Assembly (NCBI GenBank): GCA_963786805.1
Contig: CAWBAK010000005.1
Coordinates: 248,001 to 312,000 of the forward strand
Source of the DNA: CALGFI01 sp963786805
GTDB lineage: Bacteria; Actinomycetota; UBA4738; HRBIN12
DNA length: 64,000 nt
Direction: 5' to 3'
Positions 32,452 through 43,381 of this stretch are shown here, one piece after another. Numbering within the stretch: the stretch's first letter is position 1; each line of letters starts with the position of its first letter. The translations under genes were made by a program, and so were the position numbers. Below the pieces are notes generated by a model that was given only the letters and a program-made list of their open reading frames with translations, did not search any database and was not told the origin of the DNA.

Positions 32452-33321
32452 CAGCGCCTCCTCGAGATCCGGCGGCAATGGCTCCTCCAGCTCGACCCGT
32501 TCACCGGTCGCCGGATGGTCGAACGCGATCCGCCACGCGTGCAGGAACGGCCGCTCGAGGCCGAGCTCCCTCGCGTGGTCGCCGCCTCCGCCGTAGCGCC
32601 CATCACCCAGGATCGGGTGGCCGACCGACGACAGATGCACGCGGATCTGATGGGTGCGGCCGGTGCGAGGGATCGCCTCCAGCAAGGTCGCCCGTCCGAA
32701 ACGCTCCCGCACCTCGAAGGCGGTGGCCGCGGCTCGTCCCGAGGTGGCGTCGACGCGGATCCGCGCGCCTCGGCGTCCGAGTGGGGCGTCCACCTCGAAC
32801 CGTTCATGAGGCACCGCGCCGCGGACCAGCGCGAGGTATCGCCGTTCGACGTCGTGCCGCTCGAACATGGCGGAGAGGGCCTCGTAGGTCTGGTCGTCGG
32901 ACGCCACGACGAGCAATCCCGAGGTGCCGGCGTCGAGCCGGTGGACGATGCCGGGCCGCAGCGTTCCGCCGCGGGGCGCGAGCGGCACCTGCATCCCGAG
33001 CAGCCGGTTGACCAGCGTTCCGGTCCGGCGGTTCTCCGTCGGGTGGGTCGGAAGGCCGGCGGGCTTCGAGACGACGACCAGGTGATCGTCCCGGTATCGG
33101 ACCTCGACCGCGGGACCTTCGGGCGCGAGGACCGACGAGGCTCCCAGCTCGACCCGGACGCGCTCTCCGCCGGTGAGCCGGAAGGACTTGGGCCTCGGCG
33201 CTCCGTCCACCGTGACGCCGCCCGAGGCGATCGCGCGCTGGGCTTCGGCCCTCGTCACGCCGAGGCGCCCGGCGACGACGGCGTCGAGCCGGCCGGGATC
33301 GGCGTCGAACGCTTCCGTCAT
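32428..33321 (-). CDS. RluD-family pseudouridine synthase
   Basis: 297-residue RNA-modifying enzyme. An N-terminal S4 RNA-binding domain (RLGVTRAEAQRAIASGGVTVDG) precedes the RluA-family catalytic core with the active-site Asp in VHRLDAGTSGLLVVA. Standard length. It follows lspA by four bases, a classic lspA-rluD pairing in many bacteria. The target is probably 23S rRNA uridines of helix 69 (RluD type), but RluA/RluC specificity cannot be excluded. Confidence 0.93.
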   Translation of the reverse strand: MTEAFDADPGRLDAVVAGRLGVTRAEAQRAIASGGVTVDGAPRPKSFRLTGGERVRVELGASSVLAPEGPAVEVRYRDDHLVVVSKPAGLPTHPTENRRTGTLVNRLLGMQVPLAPRGGTLRPGIVHRLDAGTSGLLVVASDDQTYEALSAMFERHDVERRYLALVRGAVPHERFEVDAPLGRRGARIRVDATSGRAAATAFEVRERFGRATLLEAIPRTGRTHQIRVHLSSVGHPILGDGRYGGGGDHARELGLERPFLHAWRIAFDHPATGERVELEEPLPPDLEEALRRVRRED

Positions 33322-33325
33322 CGGC

Positions 33326-33817
33326 TCAGGCTTCCTCCGCCGTTCCCTCGGGTTCCTCCCGCCGGGCCGAGGACATCGCGAGCAGGATGGCCCCGACCAC
33401 GATCGATGCGTCCGCGAGGTTGAAGACGGGCCAGACCTGAAGGTCGATGAAGTCGATCACGGAGCCGGACAGCCCGGGCCCGTTGAGGATGCGGTCCGTG
33501 AGGTTGCCGAGTGCCCCTCCGAGGATGAGCCCCAGCGCGAGCGCCAGTGGCCGGCGGTCCAGCCGGAACGAGACGAACACGATGACCACGGAGACCAGGA
33601 CGGTCGCACCGGCGAACACCCACGGCGCGCTCCGCCCGAGCCCGAACGCGCCCCCCGAGTTCGTCGTGTAGTTGAACGACAGGACACCGGGGACGATCTC
33701 CATCGGTGAACGGCCCGCGAGCGCCGCCTCGACCCAGAGCTTGGTCACACGGTCGAGCGCGTAGACGGCCGCCGCGGTGGCGTAGAGGGCGAGGGTGATC
33801 GATCGCGCGCGGGTCAC
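33326..33817 (-). CDS. lspA: Lipoprotein signal peptidase (signal peptidase II)
   Basis: 163-residue membrane aspartic protease that cleaves lipoprotein signal peptides; it would process the binding lipoproteins encoded in this window. Four hydrophobic helices, the conserved DRVTKLW, NSGGAFG, GNLTDR and FNLADASI blocks are present, the two Asp of the last two being catalytic. GTG start at 33817, four bases after the traR-like gene. Confidence 0.96.
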   Translation of the reverse strand: MTRARSITLALYATAAAVYALDRVTKLWVEAALAGRSPMEIVPGVLSFNYTTNSGGAFGLGRSAPWVFAGATVLVSVVIVFVSFRLDRRPLALALGLILGGALGNLTDRILNGPGLSGSVIDFIDLQVWPVFNLADASIVVGAILLAMSSARREEPEGTAEEA

Positions 33818-33821
33818 GGCG

Positions 33822-34208
33822 CTATCGCCGCGACTGCGCCTGGGCGTCCTTGATGCAGAGGTCGACGTATGGGAGGGCTTTCAGCCGAGCCTTCTCGATC
33901 GGCTTGCCGCAGCGGGAGCAGATGCCGTAGTTCCCCTCGTCCATCCTGGTCAGGGCCCGCTCGATCTTGCGCAGCAGGTCGCGGACGTTGTTCTCGATGG
34001 AAAGATCGCGTTCGCGCTCGAACGTGAACGTGCCGGCATCCGCGTTCTCCTCGTCGAAGGAGACCTCGCCCGACAGCTCCGACTGGGATGCGGCGAAGGA
34101 CTGCTCCTCGATCGTCGTCAATTGCTCCTGCAACTCCGCCTGCTCGGCGAGCAGGCGTTCGCGCAGGTCGTCGAGTTCCTTCTGGGAAACCGCGGTCTTC
34201 CCGGCCAT
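33822..34208 (-). CDS. TraR/DksA family zinc-finger protein
   Basis: 128-residue protein with an N-terminal coiled coil (residues 8-40) and a C-terminal TraR/DksA zinc finger, probably binding RNA polymerase. The finger reads CSRC (Cys97, Cys100), then KARLKALPYVDLC (Cys118); the fourth ligand expected at position 121 is Asp in CIKDAQ. The central acidic block SFDEENADAGTFTFERE is typical of the YteA/DksA-like group. Start ATG 34208. A TTGTCG-N17-TAGCGT promoter ends 10 bases upstream, implying a very short leader. First gene of traR-lspA-rluD. Confidence 0.88.
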   Translation of the reverse strand: MAGKTAVSQKELDDLRERLLAEQAELQEQLTTIEEQSFAASQSELSGEVSFDEENADAGTFTFERERDLSIENNVRDLLRKIERALTRMDEGNYGICSRCGKPIEKARLKALPYVDLCIKDAQAQSRR

Positions 34209-34218
34209 GGTCCGGGGG

Positions 34219-34247
34219 ACGCTAGCACCCGCAACAGAGCCCGACAA
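34219..34247 (-). promoter_or_regulatory. Promoter of the traR-lspA-rluD operon
   Basis: Minus-strand TTGTCG (34247-34242), 17 bases, TAGCGT (34224-34219). Transcription should start within a few bases of the ATG at 34208. Confidence 0.55.
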
Positions 34248-34340
34248 TGACCTGCTCAGAAGGCTTGGAGGCGCCGTTCCAACTGGCCCCCGTCCATCCT
34301 CCGCATCTCGAAGACCTCGGCCGTGTAGCATCCCTCGGAC

Positions 34341-34610
34341 AGGCGATGACGGGAACGAGTAGCGGGGTTTCCCACCTGGAGCGAGCCGGGGACGGTGCGA
34401 GCCCGGCGGCAGGGCCTCCGCGAACATCCTCCTCGAGCCGCCGCCCGAACCGGACGCGCGCCACGCGCCCCAAGTAGACGCGGCCGGGTCCGCCCGTGAG
34501 CGCGGAAGGCTGTGATCGCAGCCGCGGAGTGGCCGGTGCCGCGAGGCGCCCGGCAAGCGGGGTGGTACCGCGGGGCACACGCCTCGTCCCGGCACCGAGG
34601 GGACGAGGCG
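34341..34610 (+). promoter_or_regulatory. T-box leader of ileS (isoleucine, translational type)
   Basis: tRNA-sensing leader. The invariant T-box core GGGGTGGTACCGCG is at 34559-34572. Upstream are the AACGAGTAG entry segment (34353-34361), a GCCGGG/CCCGGC stem and a loop GAACATCC whose ATC (34426-34428) is an isoleucine specifier. The short stem I fits the actinobacterial ileS class. Downstream, CGCCTCGTCCC (34580-34590) pairs perfectly over 11 bases with GGGACGAGGCG (34600-34610), which contains the GAGG ribosome site; only three T follow, so control is probably of translation: uncharged tRNA-Ile frees the site. Confidence 0.9.
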
Positions 34611-34616
34611 TTTCGC

Positions 34617-37793
<3,177 letters not shown>

Positions 37794-37795
37794 GG

Positions 37796-37817
37796 CTTCG
37801 CCTCATCCGGCGAAGCG
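37796..37817. terminator. Hairpin between convergent ileS and divIVA
   Basis: GCTTCGCC (37796-37803) pairs with GGCGAAGC (37810-37817) around TCATCC. An alternative hairpin TCATCC/GGATGA overlaps it. Lies in the 33 bases between the two stop codons. Confidence 0.6.
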
Positions 37818-37826
37818 GATGACGCC

Positions 37827-38543
37827 TCAGTCCTCGCCGCCCCAGAAGAGCTCGCGGAGCGAGCGCTCCCTTCCCTCGTTCGCCGGCGCGCCCTCGGTGC
37901 TGTACGCGGGCTCGGTCGCGCTCTCGATCAAGACCGGCGGGTCGACCGCATCGGCCTCTTCGGTGCCGGACCCTTCCGGCACCCCGAGTCGCTCGCGGAT
38001 CTCCGCCACGGATGCGGCGCCCGCGACGGCGGGGACGGGTTCCGGCTCCACCGGTGCCGGCGCGTTCTCCTCACGCGCTCGGAGCGAAAGGACCATCTGC
38101 TTGATCTCCTCGGCGTGCGTCTGCACCAGGGATCCGAGGCTCTGCAGGAACTCCCGCTCCGTGTTCAGGAACGGGGCCACCGCGGCGCGCGCGGCACCGC
38201 GCGCGCCGGTGGAGCCGCGGATCGCGGCCGCCTCCTGCTCCGCCCGGCGAACGATGGCCGCCGCTTCTTCCCGGGCGCGCGAGATGATCGCATCCGATTC
38301 GGCCGACCCGTCCCCCACGGAGACCTGGCCGACCGTCGCGGGGCCCATGCCGCCGCGCAGCTGAGCGTTCTCCTCCACGTACGAGGCGAGGTCCTCGGTG
38401 ATCCGGTCGAGGAACGCGTCCACGTCCCGCTCGTTGTAGCCGCGGAACGCGAGCCGGAACTCCACCTGCTGGATGTCCACGGGCGTGATCCGAGCGTCGC
38501 CTCCCTCGGACACGGCCCGGTCCTCCCCCTTCTTCCTCCGCAT
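37827..38543 (-). CDS. DivIVA domain-containing protein
   Basis: 238-residue polar or septal scaffold protein. The N-terminal DivIVA domain has ITPVDIQQVEFRLAFRGYNE and VDAFLDRITEDLASYVEEN, followed by an Ala/Glu-rich coiled coil (residues 75-130) and a disordered Pro/Glu C-terminal half ending SLRELFWGGED. The start ATG 38543 has GGGGGAAGG just upstream. Last gene of the yggS-sepF-yggT-divIVA tail of the dcw cluster, where the Wag31/DivIVA homologue of Actinomycetota normally sits. It should organise pole growth or septum placement. Confidence 0.9.
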   Translation of the reverse strand: MRRKKGEDRAVSEGGDARITPVDIQQVEFRLAFRGYNERDVDAFLDRITEDLASYVEENAQLRGGMGPATVGQVSVGDGSAESDAIISRAREEAAAIVRRAEQEAAAIRGSTGARGAARAAVAPFLNTEREFLQSLGSLVQTHAEEIKQMVLSLRAREENAPAPVEPEPVPAVAGAASVAEIRERLGVPEGSGTEEADAVDPPVLIESATEPAYSTEGAPANEGRERSLRELFWGGED

Positions 38544-38556
38544 GGCCTTCCCCCCG

Positions 38557-38853
38557 TCAGCAAAGAGCGCGTTGCAGAACGATGAGGATAACGAACGCCA
38601 CGAGGATGGACAGGTCAAATCCCATCGCGCCTGCGCGCACGGGCGGGATCAGCTGTCGCAGAGGTCGAAGGACCGGTTCGGTGAGGGCTTGCAGCAGATC
38701 CAGGATCTTCCTGATCGGGCCGTACATCGGCGGGCGGAACCCGAACATGGTGGCCCACGAGACGATCACGCGGATGAGCAGGAGGATCCAGAAGATGGTC
38801 AGGACGATGCAGACGATGTCGAGCCCGACGTTGTTCGTCTCCTGCGCGATCAT
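38557..38853 (-). CDS. YggT family membrane protein
   Basis: 98 residues with two YggT-type hydrophobic helices (IVCIVLTIFWILLLIRVIVSW and LSILVAFVILIVLQ) separated by an amphipathic loop with PLRQLIPP. Function not firmly known; YggT proteins are linked to division-site and osmotic functions by gene neighbourhood. Position between sepF and divIVA is the conserved one. Confidence 0.9.
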   Translation of the reverse strand: MIAQETNNVGLDIVCIVLTIFWILLLIRVIVSWATMFGFRPPMYGPIRKILDLLQALTEPVLRPLRQLIPPVRAGAMGFDLSILVAFVILIVLQRALC

Positions 38854-38875
38854 CCGAAGGCTCGACCGGGACCGG

Positions 38876-39355
38876 TCAGAACTGGTTGTAGAAGTCGCCG
38901 CCCGCGATCCGCTCGCGCTCTTCGGCGGAGACGTCGACGTTGGCCGGCGTGAGCAGGTACACGCGGTTCGCCACCATCTCGATCTTGCCGTCGATGCCGT
39001 AGACGAGTCCCGAGGCGAAGTCGACGAGACGCCGCGCGATCGTGTCGTCGGTGCTCTGCAGGTTCATGATCACGGGGATGCCGTCCTTGAAGCGGTCGGC
39101 GATCTCGCGCGCCTCGTTGAACCGACGCGGCTCCGATTTGTGGATCGATCCCGCCGTCGCCGCGCGTGAGGAGGAGATCGTCCGAACGATGCCTTCGTGC
39201 TCGGGCTCGAGCGCCACCTCGCGGACGGCCTGCGGCCGCTGGAAACGTCGCACCTCGCCCCGCTCGGGTTGGGCGGAGACCTCGTCGAGCTCCTCGAACT
39301 CTTCGTCCTCCACGAGCCCGAGATAGGTGAGCGTCTTCTTCCACACGCCAGCCAT
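38876..39355 (-). CDS. sepF: Cell division protein SepF
   Basis: 159-residue FtsZ-tethering protein. The N-terminal membrane-binding helix MAGVWKKTLTYLGLVED is followed by an acidic linker and the SepF core (DRFKDGIPVIMNLQSTDD, LVDFASGLVYGIDGKIEMV, YLLTPANVDVS). ATG 39355 overlaps the yggS stop as TGATG; a GTG one codon earlier is an alternative. In organisms without FtsA, as here, SepF is the main anchor of the Z ring. Confidence 0.95.
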   Translation of the reverse strand: MAGVWKKTLTYLGLVEDEEFEELDEVSAQPERGEVRRFQRPQAVREVALEPEHEGIVRTISSSRAATAGSIHKSEPRRFNEAREIADRFKDGIPVIMNLQSTDDTIARRLVDFASGLVYGIDGKIEMVANRVYLLTPANVDVSAEERERIAGGDFYNQF

Positions 39356-40059
39356 CACGTCCTCCCGGTCGACGCCGAGGGCCGCGCCCCGAAGAGCGCG
39401 GTCCCGATCCGAACCATCGTAGCGCCTTCCTCGATCGCAACCTCGTAATCGAACGACATTCCCATCGAGAGCTCGACGGCCCCCGGATGACGCTCCGCGA
39501 CGTCCCCGAGCAGCGCCCGGAGGTCCCGGAAGTAGGGGCGAGCCTGCTCCGCGGCCGGGGTCTGCGGGGGCAGCGTCATGAGGCCGGCGAGCGCGAGACC
39601 GTCGGTCCCGGCCACCTCGTCGCACGCCGCGGCCACCTCCTGCGGGCGGACCCCGGTGCGCTCGCCGGTGAAGTCCACCTCGACGAGGGCGGGCAGCGTC
39701 CGGTCCCGGTCGGCGGCGCGGCGAGCCAGCCGGTGCATGGCCTTGCCCGGTACCACCGTCTGGACGACGTCGGCGAGCTCGGCGACGTGATGTGCTCCGC
39801 TCTCCTGCAGCGTTCCGACGAAGTGCCACCGCGCGCCGGAGACCGCCTCGTGCTTGTCCCGAAGCTCTCGCACGTAGTTCTCCCCCAGGTCCTCGATCCC
39901 CGCCTCGCGGACCCATCCGAGCGCCCGCGCCTCCACACCCTTGCCGATCGCGACGAGGCGGATCGCTCCGGCCTCGCGCCCTGCGCGTTCGCACGTCCGT
40001 GCGATCACGCTCCGGACCGACGCGAGGTTCGCGAGCACGTCCTCCTTGGTCCGTTCCAC
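39355..40059 (-). CDS. YggS family pyridoxal-phosphate homeostasis protein
   Basis: 234-residue single-domain PLP-binding protein of the alanine-racemase-like barrel family. The PLP Lys lies in IRLVAIGKGVEA, followed by the conserved DLGENYVRELRDK and WHFVGTLQ; the phosphate site is SMGMSFDYEVAIEEGATMVRIG. It buffers PLP rather than racemising amino acids. It follows ftsZ after 201 bases; the pgeF (YfiH) gene that often separates the two is missing. Confidence 0.94.
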   Translation of the reverse strand: MERTKEDVLANLASVRSVIARTCERAGREAGAIRLVAIGKGVEARALGWVREAGIEDLGENYVRELRDKHEAVSGARWHFVGTLQESGAHHVAELADVVQTVVPGKAMHRLARRAADRDRTLPALVEVDFTGERTGVRPQEVAAACDEVAGTDGLALAGLMTLPPQTPAAEQARPYFRDLRALLGDVAERHPGAVELSMGMSFDYEVAIEEGATMVRIGTALFGARPSASTGRT

Positions 40060-40166
40060 GGGTCACGGAAGGTAACAGAAACCACACACGATTACAGGAG
40101 CCACAGGGTCGTCGGCTCGCCGCCTCCGGGCCGTCGGGGACCGCGAGCCGTGCCCGGACATGACGA

Positions 40167-40230
40167 GGGGGCGGGGATCCGTCCCCAGAGGCGGGGGAAG
40201 GGCGCCTCTGCGCTCGGGTCTCCCGCCCCC
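40167..40230 (-). terminator. Branched hairpin between ftsZ and yggS
   Basis: GGGGGCGGG (40167-40175) pairs with CCCGCCCCC (40222-40230). The enclosed 46 bases hold AGAGGCG/CGCCTCT, and GGGGA-TCCG-TCCCC competes with the outer stem. No T-run. It could attenuate transcription from ftsZ into yggS-sepF. The rest of the 201-base gap shows nothing coding. Confidence 0.5.
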
Positions 40231-40260
40231 ACGACTCGCGTCGCGTGGACCGGAAGGTCC

Positions 40261-41448
40261 TCAGCTCTTCAGGAAATCCGGGATGTCCAGGTCCTCCTCC
40301 GCATCGAACGAGACGGGCTCGGGAGCCGGACGGAAGATCTCGTCTTCGTCCTCGACCAGGATCGAGGGTCCGCGCACCTCTTCCTCCTCGCGCATGCCCG
40401 CGCTCGGACGGGCTCCCTCGGAGACCACCACGAGGGGTTCGGGCTCCTCCAGGAGCCGGGAGAGCCGGCTCTCGAAGGGCGACGACGTTGCGGCGGTCGC
40501 CCCGAGCTTGTCGAAGCCCGCCGCGATCACGGTGACGCGGACCTCTTCGCCGAGCGCGTCGTCCACCACGGCGCCGAAGATGATGTTCGCGTCCGGGTGC
40601 GCCACCCTGGTGATGAGGTCGGCGGCCTTGTTGACCTCGTGCAGCGAGAGGTCCGTCGGCCCCGCGATCGACAGCAACACGCCGCGCGCGCCCTCGATCG
40701 AGGACTCGAGGAGCGGCGAGCTGATCGCCGACTTCGCGGCTTCCTCCGCGCGGTCTTCGCCCGAGCCGTGACCGATCCCCATGAGCGCGGAGCCCGCGCC
40801 GGTCATCACCGACTTCACGTCGGCGAAGTCCAGGTTGATCAGACCCGGTGTCGTGATGAGCGACGTGATCCCGTCGACTCCTTGGAACAAGACTTGATCC
40901 GCCATCCGGAACGCGTCCAGCATCGGGGTGCTCGGGTCGGAGACCTGGAGCAGCCGGTCGTTCGGCACGACGATCAATGTGTCGACGGCCTTCTTCAGCT
41001 CCGTGATCCCGACGTCCGCCTGACTCGCGCGCATCCGGCCCTCGAAGCCGAACGGGCGTGTCACGACCCCGATCGTCAGCGTGCCGAGGTTCCGCGCGAT
41101 CTCGGCGACGATCGGAGCGCCCCCCGTTCCGGTCCCACCACCCTCTCCGGCGGTGATGAACACCATGTCGGCGCCCTTGAGGATCTCCTCGATCTCGTCG
41201 GCGTGCTCCTCCGCGGCGCGACGACCGACCTCGGGGTCCGAGCCGGCGCCCAGTCCGCGTGTCGTCTCGCGCCCGATGTCGAGCTTCACCTCGGCGTCGG
41301 ACATCAGGAGTGTCTGCGCGTCGGTGTTGACCGCGATGAACTCGACGCCGCGCAGGCCGCCTTCGATCATGCGATTGACCGCGTTGACCCCGCCGCCGCC
41401 GATCCCGACGACCTTGATGACGGCGAGGTAGTTCTGAGGAGAATCCAT
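40261..41448 (-). CDS. ftsZ: Cell division protein FtsZ
   Basis: 395-residue tubulin-like GTPase that forms the division ring. The GTP-binding signature GGGTGTGGAPIVAEIAR, the N-terminal VVGIGGGGVNAVNRMIE and the T7 loop NLDFADVKSVMTGAG are intact. A variable acidic linker leads to the C-terminal peptide EDLDIPDFLKS, which binds SepF. ATG 41448 is preceded by GGAGGTCGCAGGTG. Upstream starts are rejected because they read through the promoter region. Confidence 0.98.
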   Translation of the reverse strand: MDSPQNYLAVIKVVGIGGGGVNAVNRMIEGGLRGVEFIAVNTDAQTLLMSDAEVKLDIGRETTRGLGAGSDPEVGRRAAEEHADEIEEILKGADMVFITAGEGGGTGTGGAPIVAEIARNLGTLTIGVVTRPFGFEGRMRASQADVGITELKKAVDTLIVVPNDRLLQVSDPSTPMLDAFRMADQVLFQGVDGITSLITTPGLINLDFADVKSVMTGAGSALMGIGHGSGEDRAEEAAKSAISSPLLESSIEGARGVLLSIAGPTDLSLHEVNKAADLITRVAHPDANIIFGAVVDDALGEEVRVTVIAAGFDKLGATAATSSPFESRLSRLLEEPEPLVVVSEGARPSAGMREEEEVRGPSILVEDEDEIFRPAPEPVSFDAEEDLDIPDFLKS

Positions 41449-41576
41449 CACCTGCGACCTCCGCTCCCCGGTGCGAGTCGCGCCCCGGTCTACCTGGGGA
41501 AACGCCGTTGTTGTCTCCCTAGCCCGATCCTGTCTGCTCGTGCTCTCTCTGCTCGATCCTGCTCGAACGGTGAACC

Positions 41577-41600
41577 TCAACTCGAAGTTGATTGTTATAT
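41577..41600 (-). promoter_or_regulatory. Candidate ftsZ promoter and palindromic operator
   Basis: The 248-base gap between ftsQ and ftsZ (41449-41696) has an AT-rich dip. On the minus strand TATAAC (41599-41594) is a good minus-10 box, though no clear minus-35 lies 16-18 bases before it. The perfect palindrome TCAACT-CGA-AGTTGA (41577-41591) covers the expected start of transcription. ftsZ is known to have its own promoters in many Actinomycetota. Confidence 0.45.
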
Positions 41601-41696
41601 CTACTTCACGGTAATCGCTGCACGCTACTCGCAAAGGCCTGGTCCGTCAACATACCCAGCAGGCACGTTGTGCTGTGGCGTGACAGTTCCGCGTGG

Positions 41697-42476
41697 CTAC
41701 GGTTCGAGCCGCACCGCGGGCGTTCGTGGAGAGGCCACGTTCACGTTCGCAACGGTCTCCCCGGTCTGGCGACCCCACGCGAGGATCCGCTCGAGCGCCT
41801 GCGCCTTGGCAGCCGGCGCCGCCGGTTCGCCGTACCGAACGTGGATGCCGGAACCGAGCCGCATCGTCATCCTCCCATCGACGAGGACCCGGACCGACAC
41901 GACGTCGGCGCGCAGCTCCGGACTCATGGCGCCGAGCGCCGCCGCCGCGCCTCGAGCCGAGGGACGCGCGCCGTGCGGGATCGCGGTGGCACCGTCCGGC
42001 CATGCCCTGCCGTCCACCCCCGCGGCCATCGGGAGATGGATCGTGGGCAGGTCTGGGATCCGCGACGCCGCCCCGAGGGGCGTTCCGTCCGCGGCCACGA
42101 GGGTCCGCACGAGCCCGTCGCTCACGACCGCGACCGGGGTCCGTTCGACGATCTCGATCCGGATCGTCGCGGGGAGCGCGACGTGGACCTCGGCGTCGGC
42201 GACCCAGGGATGTGTCTCGAGGGTTCGCTCGATGCCCCCGTCGTCGAGCCACAGCACGTTCGTCGCCTTCGACACGGCCGCCAGTCCGACGATGTCGGAT
42301 CGGGAGAGGTGATCCGCTCCGCTCACCTCGATCCCGCGCGCGTGGACGAACGAGGAGCGGGAGAGGAAGAACCCGCCCGCGATCGCGGCCACGGCGACGA
42401 GCGCCACGACGCCGGGCCGCCATGCCACGACGGGACGGCGGATCCGTTCAGCGAGGAGCGCGGTCGAGATCGCCAA
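41697..42476 (-). CDS. ftsQ: Cell division protein FtsQ
   Basis: 259-residue bitopic protein of the divisome. A cytoplasmic Arg-rich start precedes one membrane helix (VVALVAVAAIAGGFFLS), then the extracytoplasmic POTRA domain (VHARGIEVSGADHLSRSDIV) and the FtsQ beta domain (HPWVADAEVHVALPATIRIEIVERTPVAV, written here in part). Start TTG 42476: GGAGGTG lies 7 bases upstream and no other start has a ribosome site. It overlaps the end of murB by 29 bases. Confidence 0.92.
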   Translation of the reverse strand: MAISTALLAERIRRPVVAWRPGVVALVAVAAIAGGFFLSRSSFVHARGIEVSGADHLSRSDIVGLAAVSKATNVLWLDDGGIERTLETHPWVADAEVHVALPATIRIEIVERTPVAVVSDGLVRTLVAADGTPLGAASRIPDLPTIHLPMAAGVDGRAWPDGATAIPHGARPSARGAAAALGAMSPELRADVVSVRVLVDGRMTMRLGSGIHVRYGEPAAPAAKAQALERILAWGRQTGETVANVNVASPRTPAVRLEP

Positions 42477-43381
42477 CGAGATGCACCTCCGGCTCGAGTC
42501 GGATCCCGGAGCTCGCCTCGACGACCTCCTGGACGGTTCGGATCAGCTCCACGACGTCCGCGGCACTCGCGCCGTCGGACGCCACGATGAAGTTCGCGTG
42601 CTTGGCCGAGACCGAGGCGCCGCCGACGGCGAGATCCTTGCCTCCCGCCTCCTCGATCAGGCGGGCGGCGTGGTCCCCGGGGGGGTTCTTGAAGACGCTC
42701 CCGCAGTTCGGCTCGGCGAGCGGCTGGGTGCGACGGCGCCACTCCCGGGCCTCGTCCATCAGCGCGCGGATCTCCGAGGGCTCCCCCGGCTCGAGCGCGA
42801 CCGTCGAGCCCACGACGACCGCGTCGGCCGGCAGCTCCGACCGGCGGTAGGAGAAGCCCGCGTCGGGCGCGGCGATCCTGCCGCGTGGCCCCGGCGAGGA
42901 GCTCGAACACCTCGACCGTCTCGAGCACCTCGGCGAGCTCACGTCCGTGCGCTCCCGCGTTCATCTTCACGGCGCCGCCGAGGCTCGCCGGGATCGCGAC
43001 GCCGAACTCGAGCCCGGCGAGGCCGTGCGAGAGCGCGACCCCGGCCAGTGCGGGGAGCGGCATCGCGCCGCCGGCCGTGAGCCGGTCGCCCTCCCGCGCC
43101 GCCCATCGGTAGCCGCGGCCGAGACGAAGGACGAGGCCGTCGAACCCCGCGTCGGCGACCAGCACGTTCGATCCCTTGCCGAGGACGACGAAGGGGATGC
43201 CGGTCTCGCGGACGGCCTCGCCCGCGGCGACGAGATCCGCGTCGGACTGCGGCTCCAGGTACAGCGCCGCCGGACCGCCGATCCGGAACGACGTGAGCGG
43301 CGCCAGGCGGAAATGCGTTCGCACGCGATCGTCGCAGGCGGCCCGCAGGATCGACTCGGCGCGACGGATCCCCTCGCTCAC
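42448..43381 (-). CDS. murB: UDP-N-acetylenolpyruvoylglucosamine reductase, one-base frameshift
   Basis: FAD enzyme completing UDP-N-acetylmuramic acid. The N-terminal two thirds hold the FAD-binding VLGKGSNVLVADAGFDG and GLEFGVAIPASLGGAVKMNAG; the frame then breaks in a run of four C at 42889-42892. The C-terminal part in the next frame carries APDAGFSYRRSEL, the catalytic Ser in NCGSVFKNPPGDHAA and the catalytic Glu in LEPEVHLVGD. Removing one base gives 310 residues. GTG 43381 overlaps murC as GTGA. An indel in a homopolymer run is the likely explanation. Confidence 0.92.

Noticed and set aside
34512..34616. Upstream ATG start for ileS
   Set aside because: The added residues would be encoded by the T-box itself and have no family similarity.
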